Positions 10,244 through 20,250 of a stretch of DNA of 64,000 bases are shown here, one piece after another. The DNA lies in NCBI GenBank assembly GCA_028714955.1, contig JAQTLK010000002.1:1-64000 (forward strand), given 5' to 3'. The position numbers and the translations under genes were made by a program. The notes under the pieces were generated by a model. That model worked only from the letters and a program-made list of their open reading frames with translations. It did not search any database and was not told the DNA's origin. The DNA is from Sulfuricella sp. GTDB lineage: Bacteria; Pseudomonadota; Gammaproteobacteria; Burkholderiales; Sulfuricellaceae. Within the stretch, counting starts at the first letter, position 1. Every line of letters starts with the position of its first letter.

Positions 10244-10515
10244 CAGATCTCCTCCACCACGGATTAAGGCCGCCCGGCGAAAACCTTGTTCGTTCGGGCT
10301 GCCTGCCTGCTTTGCCGGCGAACCGGGAAAAGCCTATAAACCTGTACCTTGAATAAAAAACCGAGAGGCCGAATCAAATCCGACCCTCTTATCCCGATGC
10401 ATTCTACCACTCAATCCACAGTCATCCAGTCCGATAACAATCGAATCTTCTTATTCGCGGATAGAAGCGATATATCCAATCAGGTTTATCAGGTATTTCC
10501 ATCTTTTAAGATTTC

Positions 10516-10544
10516 ACAATCCCACAATGATTTTGTGGAATTGT
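10516..10544. promoter_or_regulatory. inverted repeat upstream of TonB receptor (candidate operator)
   Basis: ACAATcCCACAA...TTGTGGaATTGT arms, one mismatch. Confidence 0.35.
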
Positions 10545-10569
10545 TCTTTGTATTTAGTAGAATCGTTCC

Positions 10570-12591
10570 ATGTGCATAAAATCAAACCTCTCTCGGCTCA
10601 TGCTGAAAGCGGGAGCTCTCGCTGTTGCCGGCCTGTTTTATGGCGCGCCGGCATGGTGTCTGGACGGAAACAGCGATTCCGAGGAAAGCTTTCTCGCCGA
10701 CATGCCTGTCGTGCTGACCGCTTCGCGGCTCTCTCAGCCGGTCGACGAAGCGCCCGCCGCGGTAACCGTCATCGACCGCCAGATGATTCGCGATGCCGGC
10801 ATATGGGACCTGTCGGAAGTATTCCGCCTCGTGCCGGGCATGTATGTAGCCTATCACGCCACCGACACCTACACCACCGATAGCACCGTCAGTTACCACG
10901 GCCTTTCCGATGCCTATGGCCACCGCATGCAGGTATTGGTGGATGGCCGCTCGGTGTATTCGCCAATTTTCGGCGGCACCTTGTGGAGCGACATCCCCGT
11001 GGCACTGGATGACATCGAGCGCATCGAAGTCATCCGTGGCCCGGACTCCGCCAGCTATGGCGCCAATTCCTTCATGGGCGTGATCAACATCATCACGCGC
11101 CACGCATCCGAAAGCCAGGGCAAGATGCTTTCGCTCTCGGCCGGGAGCAATCATGATGAGGCCGTCGCGCGTTATGGCGGCCAGAACGGTGACCTCACCT
11201 ACCGGCTGACCGCCAGCGCGCGCAACGATCACGGCGAGAGCTCTGTCATGAACGCCCCCTTGTCCACGCTCAGCGGTTGGAACTACAACAAGCTCGACGA
11301 CAAGCAGATCCGCCTGCTCGCTATTCGCGCCGATTATCGCCTCGGCAACAGGGATGAACTGGAGTTCCAGTTCGGCTACAACGGCGGCACGCGCCAGGAA
11401 GGATGGCCGGCCTCGGTGCCGGACAGCACCTCGGCGCTTGGCGGCCGCAAGGTGGAAAACCAGTTTGAGTTATTCAAGTGGCGGCGTGCACTCAACAATG
11501 GCGGCGACTTTTCGGTCCAGTTCTACCGCGCCAATGAAAGCAGCACGGCCACCCTGCTCAACACGAAAAATGGCCAGATACTGAATGGCGATACCAATGC
11601 CGATCGTTACGATCTGGAGATTCAGCACACCCTTCTGCCCAGTGCCAGCACGCGCATCGTGTGGGGTGGCAGCGTGCGCTCCGATAACGCTTATGCACCG
11701 CTTTATTTCCAGAATGGCATCACCAGGATGCCGCAATACCAGGCACAATCCTTTTTTCTTTCGCGTATCTTCGGCAATCTGGAATGGCGCGTGTGGCCGG
11801 ACCTGATATTCAACCTTGGCGCGATGAGCGAAAGCAGCAGTTACACCGGTACCGCCATCACGCCGCGCGCTGCAGTAAACTGGCATGTCGTGCCGAACCA
11901 CACCCTGCGCGCCAGCTATTCCGAAGCCACGCGCACCCCGACCATGTATGAAAAGAATCGTGAAGCGGCGTACCTGGGAAATTATCTCCGCAATGAAATG
12001 CAGAGCGAACAAATCAAGTCCAGCGAGGTTGGCTATCTGGGAAAATTTTCCGGACTCAACGTCGACCTGCGGATATTTTCAGATGCGTTGACCGGGCTGA
12101 TCGCCTTGAACGGTAGCGCTCTCGTGAGTGACAACCTCAATTCCGGCAATGCCAGGGTCAAGGGATTCGAAGGCCAGCTGCAATGGGATGTCGGTACACG
12201 CACCCGATTGGTCTACAGTTTTTCGCATGTCGAGATCGCCAGCAACAATCAGGACGGCATACCCTATGCCACGGCAGCGCCAAGGAATGGCCAGAGCATG
12301 ATGCTGACGCATCGCTTCAACCAGAACTGGAACGCCAGCCTGATGAATTACCAGGCAGGGGCAACCCATATGATCGACAGCGACAGCGGACCGAGCGACA
12401 ACCCGCGATATTTCGTCGATTTCAGCCGTCGCTGGGATGCACGTCTGGCGTATCGCTTCAAGGCTGGGCGCGGTAGCGGGGAACTGGCGCTCATCGTGCA
12501 GAATCTGGCTGATGCGCAATACTTCGAGTATCGCCACGACAACGAGGTTCCAGGCCGGACTGCCTGGCTTAACCTGAAGCTGGAAATGTAG
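10570..12591 (+). CDS. TonB-dependent outer-membrane receptor
   Basis: Plug LTASRLSQPVDEAPAAVTVIDRQMIRDAG, VDGRSVYSP, IERIEVIRGPDSASYGANSFMGVINIITR. Confidence 0.92.
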   Translation: MCIKSNLSRLMLKAGALAVAGLFYGAPAWCLDGNSDSEESFLADMPVVLTASRLSQPVDEAPAAVTVIDRQMIRDAGIWDLSEVFRLVPGMYVAYHATDTYTTDSTVSYHGLSDAYGHRMQVLVDGRSVYSPIFGGTLWSDIPVALDDIERIEVIRGPDSASYGANSFMGVINIITRHASESQGKMLSLSAGSNHDEAVARYGGQNGDLTYRLTASARNDHGESSVMNAPLSTLSGWNYNKLDDKQIRLLAIRADYRLGNRDELEFQFGYNGGTRQEGWPASVPDSTSALGGRKVENQFELFKWRRALNNGGDFSVQFYRANESSTATLLNTKNGQILNGDTNADRYDLEIQHTLLPSASTRIVWGGSVRSDNAYAPLYFQNGITRMPQYQAQSFFLSRIFGNLEWRVWPDLIFNLGAMSESSSYTGTAITPRAAVNWHVVPNHTLRASYSEATRTPTMYEKNREAAYLGNYLRNEMQSEQIKSSEVGYLGKFSGLNVDLRIFSDALTGLIALNGSALVSDNLNSGNARVKGFEGQLQWDVGTRTRLVYSFSHVEIASNNQDGIPYATAAPRNGQSMMLTHRFNQNWNASLMNYQAGATHMIDSDSGPSDNPRYFVDFSRRWDARLAYRFKAGRGSGELALIVQNLADAQYFEYRHDNEVPGRTAWLNLKLEM

Positions 12592-12614
12592 TCAGGGCCC
12601 GGTACTCGATAATC

Positions 12615-12821
12615 CTAGGAGCCTGTCGGACTTGAAGGAAATCGGCTGCAAATCCGCCTGGGCGGTCCATATTTCACCGCTTTTTTGGTCAATAGAATGA
12701 CTATTGACCTGCAAAACCGGCAAAATCTGTCCTCGCCCAGCCGAATTTTGCGAGCAGCCGCTGCGCGGCTTGCCTGCTAAAATCGTTGCGCTTCGATTCT
12801 TCAAGTCCGACAGGCTCCTAG
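12615..12821 (+). mobile_element. MITE-like element family A, copy 1
   Basis: Terminal inverted repeats ctaggagcctgtcggacttgaag / cttcaagtccgacaggctcctag. Confidence 0.75.
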
Positions 12822-13010
12822 AAACCTCAGTTGGACGGGCTGGAGTGTGCGGTTTTTTGCGAGGTGGGCAAAAAGCCGCCCATCCCTGCCTACCCCGTTT
12901 CGGGTGCAGGGCAAGGCGCAATGACGCGGAATGGTTATTTCATTCCAAGGCGTTGCAACGCCGCCATGCGCCCAAAAAAACCGTGCAATCCGGCCCGTAG
13001 CGCCCTCACC
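12816..13010 (+). mobile_element. MITE-like element family B, copy 1 (right end truncated)
   Basis: cctagaaacctcagttggacgggctggagtgtgcgg... matches the reverse complement of 33385-33527. Confidence 0.72.
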
Positions 13011-13099
13011 AAACGACTCGTGCAGCGAGGCCTCGCCCCCCTTCTCGCCGGATTGAGCGGCTTTGCCGCCAATCCCGGCGGGGATACCCCTTGCGGGCG

Positions 13100-13180
13100 C
13101 TCCCTCCTTCATCCCAAGCTTCTCCCGGGGGGAGAAGGGGCGAGTGTTCCCCTCCGGGAGAAGGGCCAGGGGTGAGGGGC
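13100..13180. repeat. REP-like cttctccc/gggagaag repeat
   Basis: cttctcccggggggagaagg ... ccctccgggagaagggccaggggtgagg; similar motif at 26010-26045 and 33030-33058. Confidence 0.55.
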
Positions 13181-13182
13181 TC

Positions 13183-13734
13183 TTAGCTTGCGACCGTCAG
13201 CCTTGCGCTGTTGTCCGATTCTTCCGGCGGCACATCGAAAATATCGAATTGCATTGTCGTCAGATCGCCCAGCACATAGGTGGGCGGCGCGCCTACCCCG
13301 CCCACGGTGCCCGGATTGACATACCAGCAGTGGTTGCCCTTGATGGTCTGCACCGTGTGGATGGAGGCGTTATGGTCATGGCCGCAACACACCACGTCCC
13401 ATTCGCCGGTAGTGGCAAGTGCTCGTGCGTAATGAGGGTAGTGGACGATGAAGATATTGCGCCCGCACAGGTTGATGCCTGCATCCTGGCCATAGAAGCG
13501 AATCAGGCTGCCCGATTCGGTTGCCAGTCTGGACATGGCAAAAAGATCGCCGGTATTGTTGCCATATATCACGTGCACCGGCAGGCCGAATTTCAGCAGT
13601 GATTTCAGGGTGGTGGGGGCCACCACATCGCCGCAGTGAATCACTGCTTCCGCCCCCTGCGCCCTGGCGGCTTCCACCGCTGCCGCCATCAGGTGGCGGT
13701 TGTCATGGCTGTCCGAGATTACGCATATTTTCAT
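13183..13734 (-). CDS. YfcE-like metallophosphoesterase
   Basis: MKICVISDSHDNRHLM, VIHCGDV, VIYGNNTGD, CCGHDHNA, NPGTVGG. Confidence 0.88.
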   Translation of the reverse strand: MKICVISDSHDNRHLMAAAVEAARAQGAEAVIHCGDVVAPTTLKSLLKFGLPVHVIYGNNTGDLFAMSRLATESGSLIRFYGQDAGINLCGRNIFIVHYPHYARALATTGEWDVVCCGHDHNASIHTVQTIKGNHCWYVNPGTVGGVGAPPTYVLGDLTTMQFDIFDVPPEESDNSARLTVAS

Positions 13735-13930
13735 CAGCTTTTTCACCCCGTGAGATGGATCCTTTAATAAGCGCGCTGGCGCGCACAGCCCGTCAATCCG
13801 ACGGCAAGAGATTGCCAGGCCGTGTGCCGCAGCCCCAGAAATGCCACATGATAACCCCATCACGCAGCATGCGTGATGGATATCGGCGCCGCACTACGTC
13901 AAAGGCGTGGCCGAATGTCTCGTCACCTTG

Positions 13931-13950
13931 GGGCTCGTAAATGAATAAGT
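13931..13950. repeat. half-site of palindrome family D
   Basis: gggctcgtaaatgaataagt, identical to one arm of 20251-20295. Confidence 0.6.
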
Positions 13951-13955
13951 TGGAC

Positions 13956-14072
13956 TTACGCTCGTTCGATGGCGGCAACGGCCGTATCGCCCGAGCCATC
14001 GGCGAAGCGAGGGCATGCCAGTGTGCCGTCGAGCCGATGCTTTACAATCAGCGCTTTCTTCCCTTATATTGA
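13956..14072 (+). pseudogene. Fic-domain protein C-terminal fragment
   Basis: Frame reads LRSFDGGNGRIARAIGEARACQCAVEPMLYNQRFLPLY*; resembles Fic motif HPFxDGNGRxxR; upstream frame closed. Confidence 0.55.
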
Positions 14073-14094
14073 ATGATGTCACGTTATTCAATAT
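14065..14094. promoter_or_regulatory. inverted repeat overlapping the umuD-like start codon
   Basis: atattgaat-gatgtcacgtt-attcaatat. Confidence 0.4.
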
Positions 14095-14677
14095 GCCAAC
14101 CCCCATGCCTCCATCCTCCCGAGGCGGCGCGCGTCCCGGCGCCGGCCGCAAACCTTCTTCCGATCCCACCACGACCATCCGGGTGCCGGTCAGCCAGAAA
14201 GCTGTCGTGCTCGATTTTGTGAAGCAGCGAAAAGCGGGGCTGCCTCTTTCGCATTGCCTGGAAATCTTCGCCCTGGCCGAACACCCGCCCCGGCAGAAAT
14301 TTCCCTTCATGAGCCATGCTGTCCGGGCCGGTTTTCCCTCGCCTGCAGACGATTATGTCGAGAAGCGCATTGATCTTAACGAAGAACTGATCCAGCATCG
14401 GGAAGCGACTTTCTTTCTCCGGGTCAAAGGTCATTCCATGGTGGAGGCTGGCATCGATGACGGGGATGAACTGATCGTGGATCGCGCCCTGGTGCCAGAG
14501 CACGGCCGCATCGTCATTGCCGCCGTGGATGGAGAGCTGACCGTCAAGCGTTTCTACCAGCGCGAGGGCGTGGTCAAGCTGATTGCCGAAAATCCCGACT
14601 ACCCCGACATCGAGTTTAGAGAAGGCCAGGAAATGCTGATCTGGGGCGTGGTCACCCGCATCATCAAGTCGGTATGA
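14093..14677 (+). CDS. umuD: UmuD-like S24 family translesion polymerase subunit
   Basis: [22 protein letters not shown]...[17 protein letters not shown]; overlaps umuC. Confidence 0.88.
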   Translation: MPTPMPPSSRGGARPGAGRKPSSDPTTTIRVPVSQKAVVLDFVKQRKAGLPLSHCLEIFALAEHPPRQKFPFMSHAVRAGFPSPADDYVEKRIDLNEELIQHREATFFLRVKGHSMVEAGIDDGDELIVDRALVPEHGRIVIAAVDGELTVKRFYQREGVVKLIAENPDYPDIEFREGQEMLIWGVVTRIIKSV

Positions 14678-15948
14678 GCACCTTTGCCCTGATCGACGGC
14701 AACAACTTCTATGTCTCCTGCGAACGGGTATTCAATCCCGCCCTGGAAGGCAAGCCAGTCGTGGTGCTGTCCAACAACGACGGCTGTGCGGTGGCCCGCT
14801 CCCAGGAAGTGAAGGCGCTGGGGGTCAGGATGGGCATGCCCTGGTTCCAGATGCAGGCGCTGGCCAGAAAGCACGGCATCATCGCCCTGTCGTCCAACTA
14901 CACCCTCTATGCGGATATGAGCAACCGCATGATGGCGATCCTGCGGCAATTTTCCCCGCATCAGGAAATCTATTCCATCGACGAGTGCTTTCTGGGCCTG
15001 GATGGGTTCAACCTGGATTTGAGCGATTACGGCCAGCAGATACGGCAGCAGGTCAGGCGCTGGATCGGCATTCCGGTCTGTGTCGGCATCGCCCCCACCA
15101 AGACCCTGGCCAAGCTGGCCAACCATGCTGCCAAAAAGCAGCCGCAATGGGACGGTGTGTGCGACTTGAGTTCCCTGTCGGAAGCGGAGCGTGATCGGCT
15201 GATGGACGGCATCGAAGTCGGTGAGATCTGGGGCGTGGGCAGAAAGCTGCGCGAGCAGCTCACCGCCATGAGACTTTCGACCGCTCTGGCGCTGAAACAG
15301 GCGGACACGGCATTCATCCGCAAACGCTTCTCGGTGGTGCTGGAGCGCACCGTGCAGGAACTGCGCGGCATTTCCTGCCTGGGCGTGGAAGAAGTCGCGT
15401 CCAACAAACGGCAGATCGTGTGCAGCCGTTCCTTTGGACTGCCCGTGCTGCGTCTGGCGGAACTGAATGAAGCCGTGAGCAGCTATGCGGCGCGGGCGGC
15501 AGAAAAATTGCGGCGGCAATTCAGCCTTGCCGGCGCCATTCATGTTTACATCACCACCAGCCCCTTTCGGGAGAAGGATCCCCAATACAGCCAGGGCATC
15601 ACTATTCCGCTGCCGGAAGCGAGTGATGATACCTCGAAGCTGATCCGTGCCGTGCAATGGGGACTGAAACAGATTTTCCGCCCCGGCTACCGCTACGCCA
15701 AAGCCGGCGTGATGCTGATTGAGCTCGGCCCGGCAGGAAACCGGCAAAGCTCGTTCTTCACTGATGAAGAAAAAGAAAGCCGTTCCAGCAAACTGATGCA
15801 GACGCTGGACAGCATCAACCGCAAGATGGGCAAGGACACGCTGTTTCCGGCAAGTTCGGGAATTGCCAGACCCTGGCGCATGAAACAGGGGAACAAGTCG
15901 TCATGCTACACCACAGACTGGAGGGAATTGGCCGAAGTGCGGTGCTGA
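14674..15948 (+). CDS. umuC: Y-family DNA polymerase V subunit UmuC
   Basis: [47 protein letters not shown]. Confidence 0.93.
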   Translation: MSTFALIDGNNFYVSCERVFNPALEGKPVVVLSNNDGCAVARSQEVKALGVRMGMPWFQMQALARKHGIIALSSNYTLYADMSNRMMAILRQFSPHQEIYSIDECFLGLDGFNLDLSDYGQQIRQQVRRWIGIPVCVGIAPTKTLAKLANHAAKKQPQWDGVCDLSSLSEAERDRLMDGIEVGEIWGVGRKLREQLTAMRLSTALALKQADTAFIRKRFSVVLERTVQELRGISCLGVEEVASNKRQIVCSRSFGLPVLRLAELNEAVSSYAARAAEKLRRQFSLAGAIHVYITTSPFREKDPQYSQGITIPLPEASDDTSKLIRAVQWGLKQIFRPGYRYAKAGVMLIELGPAGNRQSSFFTDEEKESRSSKLMQTLDSINRKMGKDTLFPASSGIARPWRMKQGNKSSCYTTDWRELAEVRC

Positions 15949-15991
15949 AACGATATCCAGGTTGAATGGCTAAAGTGGCGGTGTTTCTGTT

Positions 15992-18094
15992 CTATTTTGG
16001 ATTGATGGTGAGGGTCAGCCACACCATGGGGGAGGACTGGTTGACCGGATTGGCGCCATGCAGAAATTGCTCGGAACGATCGGCGATTTCCTGGTGATGT
16101 CCTCCCAGGCCGGTTCCCGCCAGCGCTATTTCCAGCGGCATGCCACGGAATCTGGCGCGATGGGCAAGACGCGCATCCAACGTGGTGTAGGCGCTGGAGA
16201 CATACTGGCTTTGCGGCACGAAGCCGGTGCCGCCGGCCATCGGGCCCATGCGCAGCAGGCTCAGGGTGCTCGACCACCGGTTTCCCCAGTCCTGCAGCCA
16301 GGTCAGCGTGGCGCTGTAGGGGGAAGTCAGGCGGGTGATGGCGGCATCGTTGCAGGAGCGGTCGATCAGGGTATGACTGAAGAGCAGGCGCATGCCCGGC
16401 AGGGGGCGGCTATCGAGCTGGTATTCGAACCCGCGCAGCGTGACCGGCGCAGCCAGGTTCTCATAGCGCGCGGATGGCAGGATTGCGGAAAGCGCCGGGT
16501 CGGTAAACTCGGGGTGGGATACGCGGGTGATGTAATTCTCGATCCGTTCATTGAACAGACGCGCATCGAGGCGTGTATTCCACGCCTGAAGCTGGCTCAG
16601 ATAACCCATTTCCAGGCTGTCGATGCGCGGCGCCCGCAGGTCGGGATTGGGCAGGTAGGGCTGGACCAGCAGCGTGCCGTTATACATTGCGCGCACGTCG
16701 CCATAGCGTTCGAACAAAGTGGGCTGGCGCCAGGCACGGGCATAGCCAAAGCGCAGCGTATCCCGGGGCGTGAGCATCCAGTTGGCGAACAGGCGCGGCG
16801 AGAGATGGGGCGCCTCGCTGTCGAACCTTTCCGCCAGGGCGCTGAGATTGAGGTTCCACCTGGGCTGGATGCGCCACTCGGCCTGGCCGAACAGGCGCGC
16901 GAGATCGGAACCCTGGCGGGCATTTCCATAATAGAGAAAAGGCGACTCTACCTCGTCATGGCGCACCTCCATGCCCCATAGGGTGCGCAGCGCATCAGAC
17001 AGGGTCTGGCTGTGCTGCAGTTCCAGGTTGTCGCGCACGCTATTGCGATCGCGGTTGAGAGGCACGGCGCTGATGCCGAACAACGGCGCCGAAGCGGTCC
17101 ATTCCTCGTAAGTTCGATCCTGGTTGCGGTAGTAATGCAGCAGCCATTCGTCATCGGCTGTAGCCGTATGCCGCCATTGCAGGTGCAGGGCCGCGTTGAG
17201 GCTGTCCGAGCTGCGCTCGGCGTTGTTGTTGAAGGTCGAATCGGAATAGCCCAGTTCACGGCTGCCGCTGCTCGCTGCGAAGCGGACCATCAGTTCATCG
17301 TGGTCGCTGATACGCTGGTCGCTGCGCAAGGAGGCGATCGCCATTTTTTGCCCGTCATGCAGGCCGGCAAAGCCGTCGTCCTGCCTGACCGCCGCATTCA
17401 GTCGAATGCTTCCAGTTTCTGTCATCCCGCCCAGTTCCAGAGCCGCATCCCGGATCCTGGACGATCCTGCGCTGGCGGAGGCTTTTGTGCCGGGGTCATC
17501 GGCACTGTGGCGCGTGATGATATTGATCACGCCGAGGAAGGCATTGGCGCCGTAGGCCGCTGAGTTGGTGCCGCGCACCACTTCGATGCGCTCGATTTCA
17601 TCGACTGTGACCGGCAGGGCAGTCCAGTCCACGCCATCGAAATTGCCGGGTGAATAGACGGAGCGGCCATCCACCAGAACCTGCATCCAGGAGGGGTAAT
17701 CGTTGCCCAGGCCATGGTAGGTCACCCAATGCGAATCGCCCCGCTCCTGGCCGACCTGCATGCCCGGCACCAATCTTAACAGCCGTGGGATATCCCGGTA
17801 GCCCGTTTGCCGAATCAGTTCCCGGTCGATGACGGTCACCGCGGCCGGTGCTTCATTGAGAGGCTGGGGCAGGCGCGAAGGCGTCAGGACGATAGGCAGC
17901 GCCGTCAGGAAGTCCTGTTCATCGGCTACGGCTGCCGGCAATTCTCCAGCCAGCGCCGTATTGGCAAAAAATGGGGCGAACAGCAGGCAGAACAAAATCG
18001 GGGGGAAATATGTGCCCAAGGGAAAATGGTCGAACAGGGGCGCTGACCGGCCAAACGAGAAAACCGGCGGCCAGGACTTTACGCCTTGATTCAA
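15992..18094 (-). CDS. TonB-dependent outer-membrane receptor (paralogue of 10570-12591)
   Basis: LTPSRLPQPLNEAPAAVTVIDRELIRQTG; IERIEVVRGTNSAAYGANAFLGVINIITRHSADD. Confidence 0.92.
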   Translation of the reverse strand: MNQGVKSWPPVFSFGRSAPLFDHFPLGTYFPPILFCLLFAPFFANTALAGELPAAVADEQDFLTALPIVLTPSRLPQPLNEAPAAVTVIDRELIRQTGYRDIPRLLRLVPGMQVGQERGDSHWVTYHGLGNDYPSWMQVLVDGRSVYSPGNFDGVDWTALPVTVDEIERIEVVRGTNSAAYGANAFLGVINIITRHSADDPGTKASASAGSSRIRDAALELGGMTETGSIRLNAAVRQDDGFAGLHDGQKMAIASLRSDQRISDHDELMVRFAASSGSRELGYSDSTFNNNAERSSDSLNAALHLQWRHTATADDEWLLHYYRNQDRTYEEWTASAPLFGISAVPLNRDRNSVRDNLELQHSQTLSDALRTLWGMEVRHDEVESPFLYYGNARQGSDLARLFGQAEWRIQPRWNLNLSALAERFDSEAPHLSPRLFANWMLTPRDTLRFGYARAWRQPTLFERYGDVRAMYNGTLLVQPYLPNPDLRAPRIDSLEMGYLSQLQAWNTRLDARLFNERIENYITRVSHPEFTDPALSAILPSARYENLAAPVTLRGFEYQLDSRPLPGMRLLFSHTLIDRSCNDAAITRLTSPYSATLTWLQDWGNRWSSTLSLLRMGPMAGGTGFVPQSQYVSSAYTTLDARLAHRARFRGMPLEIALAGTGLGGHHQEIADRSEQFLHGANPVNQSSPMVWLTLTINPK

Positions 18095-18178
18095 AAGTTA
18101 ACGCCTTGTTTTCAGATTTTAAAAAGAGAGGGGGTAATGCAGTCGGGAATTCTTGCATGACCATGAAAAATAAGCAAC

Positions 18179-19534
18179 TCAGGCCGCAGGCAGGTCGAGG
18201 GTGAAGGCGCTCCCTCCCAGGGGGCTGCGGGTAATGGCGATAGTGCCGTGATGAAGTTCGACAAAAGCCCTGGCCAGGCTCAAGCCCAGCCCAGAACCAG
18301 CCATGGTGCGGCTGGGGTCGAGGCGCGTGAAGCGTTCGAATACCTTTTCCCGCATGGATGCGGGGATGCCGGGTCCGCTGTCTTCCACCACCACCCTTAG
18401 CTGGCTGTCCTGCCGTTGCGCATGCAGTCTGACCTCGCACCCGGAGGGAACATACTTGAGGGCGTTGTCGAGCAGATTGGAGATGACTTGCGCAAGAAGC
18501 TGGCGGTTGCCGTAGATGAGCAAGCCATCGGCGACTTCGCCGAGCAGAACGAGGCCCTGCTCCTCGGCCGAAGGTATGTACAGTTCGAGCAGTTCATTCA
18601 GCAGCTCGGAAAAATCCACCACCGCGCGCTTTACCGGCATCCCGCCCGATTCCGCCCGGCTGATGGCGAGCAGGGAACTGAAGATGCTCTGCATTTTTTC
18701 CAGTTCGTCATGCACCCTTTGCAGCGCCGCCTGATGTGCCTCCGGGTCGCCTTGATGCAGCGCCACCTGGACTTCGGCGCGCAAACGGGTCAGCGGCGTG
18801 CGCAGGTCATGAGCGATGTTGTCGCTCACCTGGCGAATGCCTTTCACCAGCTTTTCGATCCGTTCCAGCATCGCGTTCATGTTGCTGGCCAGCACCGAAA
18901 ATTCGTCGTTGCCCATAACCGGCATGCGGCTGGACAGGTCGCCGGATTGCACGATCAGTTGCGTATGCCGGTTGAAAGCCTCGATGCGGCCGCGAAAGCG
19001 CCATACCAGCCAGTATCCGAGGGCCAGTCCGAACAGGGTCACCATCCCGGCCGTCACCAGGAAAGTCTGCCGGAAGTTGGCGATCAGGCCCAGCGCCGGC
19101 TCCATGCTGGAAGCCACGAAACCAGTCATTTCCTTCCCCACGGGAAATGAAATCACCCGTACCGTGTGCTTCCGGTTATCGCTGGTCTCCAGTCTTGCCT
19201 GCTGTATGCCGGAAAACGGGGCTGCCATGGGTATCGCGATGCCGCCCGCCTGGTAGGTGATCCGGTTTTGCGGATCCAGAATGCGGAAGGCATGAGACTC
19301 GCTGCCCTCGCTCTCGATTTCATTCTGGATCGCGCGATACAACCCGGCCTTGCCGTCTTCGCGGTAGCTCGCCTGTAGCAGCTTGACCTCTTCCGCCAGG
19401 GACTTGTCTATCTCGCGTGTCAGCGTGGCGGCAAGCTGATAATCGAGGAAAAAGAACAGCAGGGCCGCGCCGCCCATGAAAGTGAGCAGCAGGCCCAAGG
19501 CCAGGCGTAAAGGCGCGGAGTCGCTGAGCTTCAT
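18179..19534 (-). CDS. sensor histidine kinase (HAMP, HisKA, HATPase)
   Basis: VSDNIAHDLRTPLTRLRAEV, NLLDNALKY, DSGPGIP, GSGLGLSLAR; internal ATG chosen because it overlaps the regulator stop. Confidence 0.9.
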   Translation of the reverse strand: MKLSDSAPLRLALGLLLTFMGGAALLFFFLDYQLAATLTREIDKSLAEEVKLLQASYREDGKAGLYRAIQNEIESEGSESHAFRILDPQNRITYQAGGIAIPMAAPFSGIQQARLETSDNRKHTVRVISFPVGKEMTGFVASSMEPALGLIANFRQTFLVTAGMVTLFGLALGYWLVWRFRGRIEAFNRHTQLIVQSGDLSSRMPVMGNDEFSVLASNMNAMLERIEKLVKGIRQVSDNIAHDLRTPLTRLRAEVQVALHQGDPEAHQAALQRVHDELEKMQSIFSSLLAISRAESGGMPVKRAVVDFSELLNELLELYIPSAEEQGLVLLGEVADGLLIYGNRQLLAQVISNLLDNALKYVPSGCEVRLHAQRQDSQLRVVVEDSGPGIPASMREKVFERFTRLDPSRTMAGSGLGLSLARAFVELHHGTIAITRSPLGGSAFTLDLPAA

Positions 19535-20223
19535 CCTCCCGGTCGCATCATGTAACCTTCGCCGCGTATGGTATGCAGCAGGGGCAGCGGAAAACACTTG
19601 TCGACCTGATGGCGCAAGCGGCTGATATGCACATCCACCACGTTGGTCTGGGGGTCGAAATAATAGTCCCACACGTTTTCCAGCAGCATGGTACGGGTCA
19701 CGACCTGGCCGGCATGGCGCATGAGGTATTCGAGCAAACGGAATTCGCGTGGCTTGAGGACGATTTCCTGTCCGGCACGGGTCACCTTGCGCGTGAGCAG
19801 GTCCACTTTCAGGTCGGCCACCTCCAGCGTTGTTTCCGTTCCCGGCATGGCACGCGCACGGCGCAACAGGGCCTCGATGCGCGCCTGCAGTTCGCTGAAG
19901 GCATAAGGTTTCACCAGATAGTCGTCGCCGCCGGCGCGCAGGCCTTCGACGCGCTCGTCCACCTCGCCCAGCGCACTCAGAATCAGCGCCGGGACATGCA
20001 GGCCCTCCTCGCGCAAGGTGCGCAGCATGGACAGGCCATCGAGCCCGGGCAGCATGATATCCACGAGCCACAGGTCAAAGCCGCCATTTCGCGCTTTTTC
20101 CAGTCCTTCCTGTCCATCGCGCGCAATTTCAGACTCGTAGCCCAAACCGCTCAGTCCTTGCTGCAACAGGACAGCTGCGGCGGAATCGTCTTCAACAATG
20201 AGAATTTTCACGGGAAACCACAC
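19531..20223 (-). CDS. OmpR-family response regulator
   Basis: ILIVEDDSAAAVLLQQGL, DLWLVDIMLPGLDG, winged-helix VDVHISRLRHQVDK. Confidence 0.92.
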   Translation of the reverse strand: MWFPVKILIVEDDSAAAVLLQQGLSGLGYESEIARDGQEGLEKARNGGFDLWLVDIMLPGLDGLSMLRTLREEGLHVPALILSALGEVDERVEGLRAGGDDYLVKPYAFSELQARIEALLRRARAMPGTETTLEVADLKVDLLTRKVTRAGQEIVLKPREFRLLEYLMRHAGQVVTRTMLLENVWDYYFDPQTNVVDVHISRLRHQVDKCFPLPLLHTIRGEGYMMRPGG

Positions 20224-20250
20224 AGAGAGAAAAAAGGCGATTGAATCATA

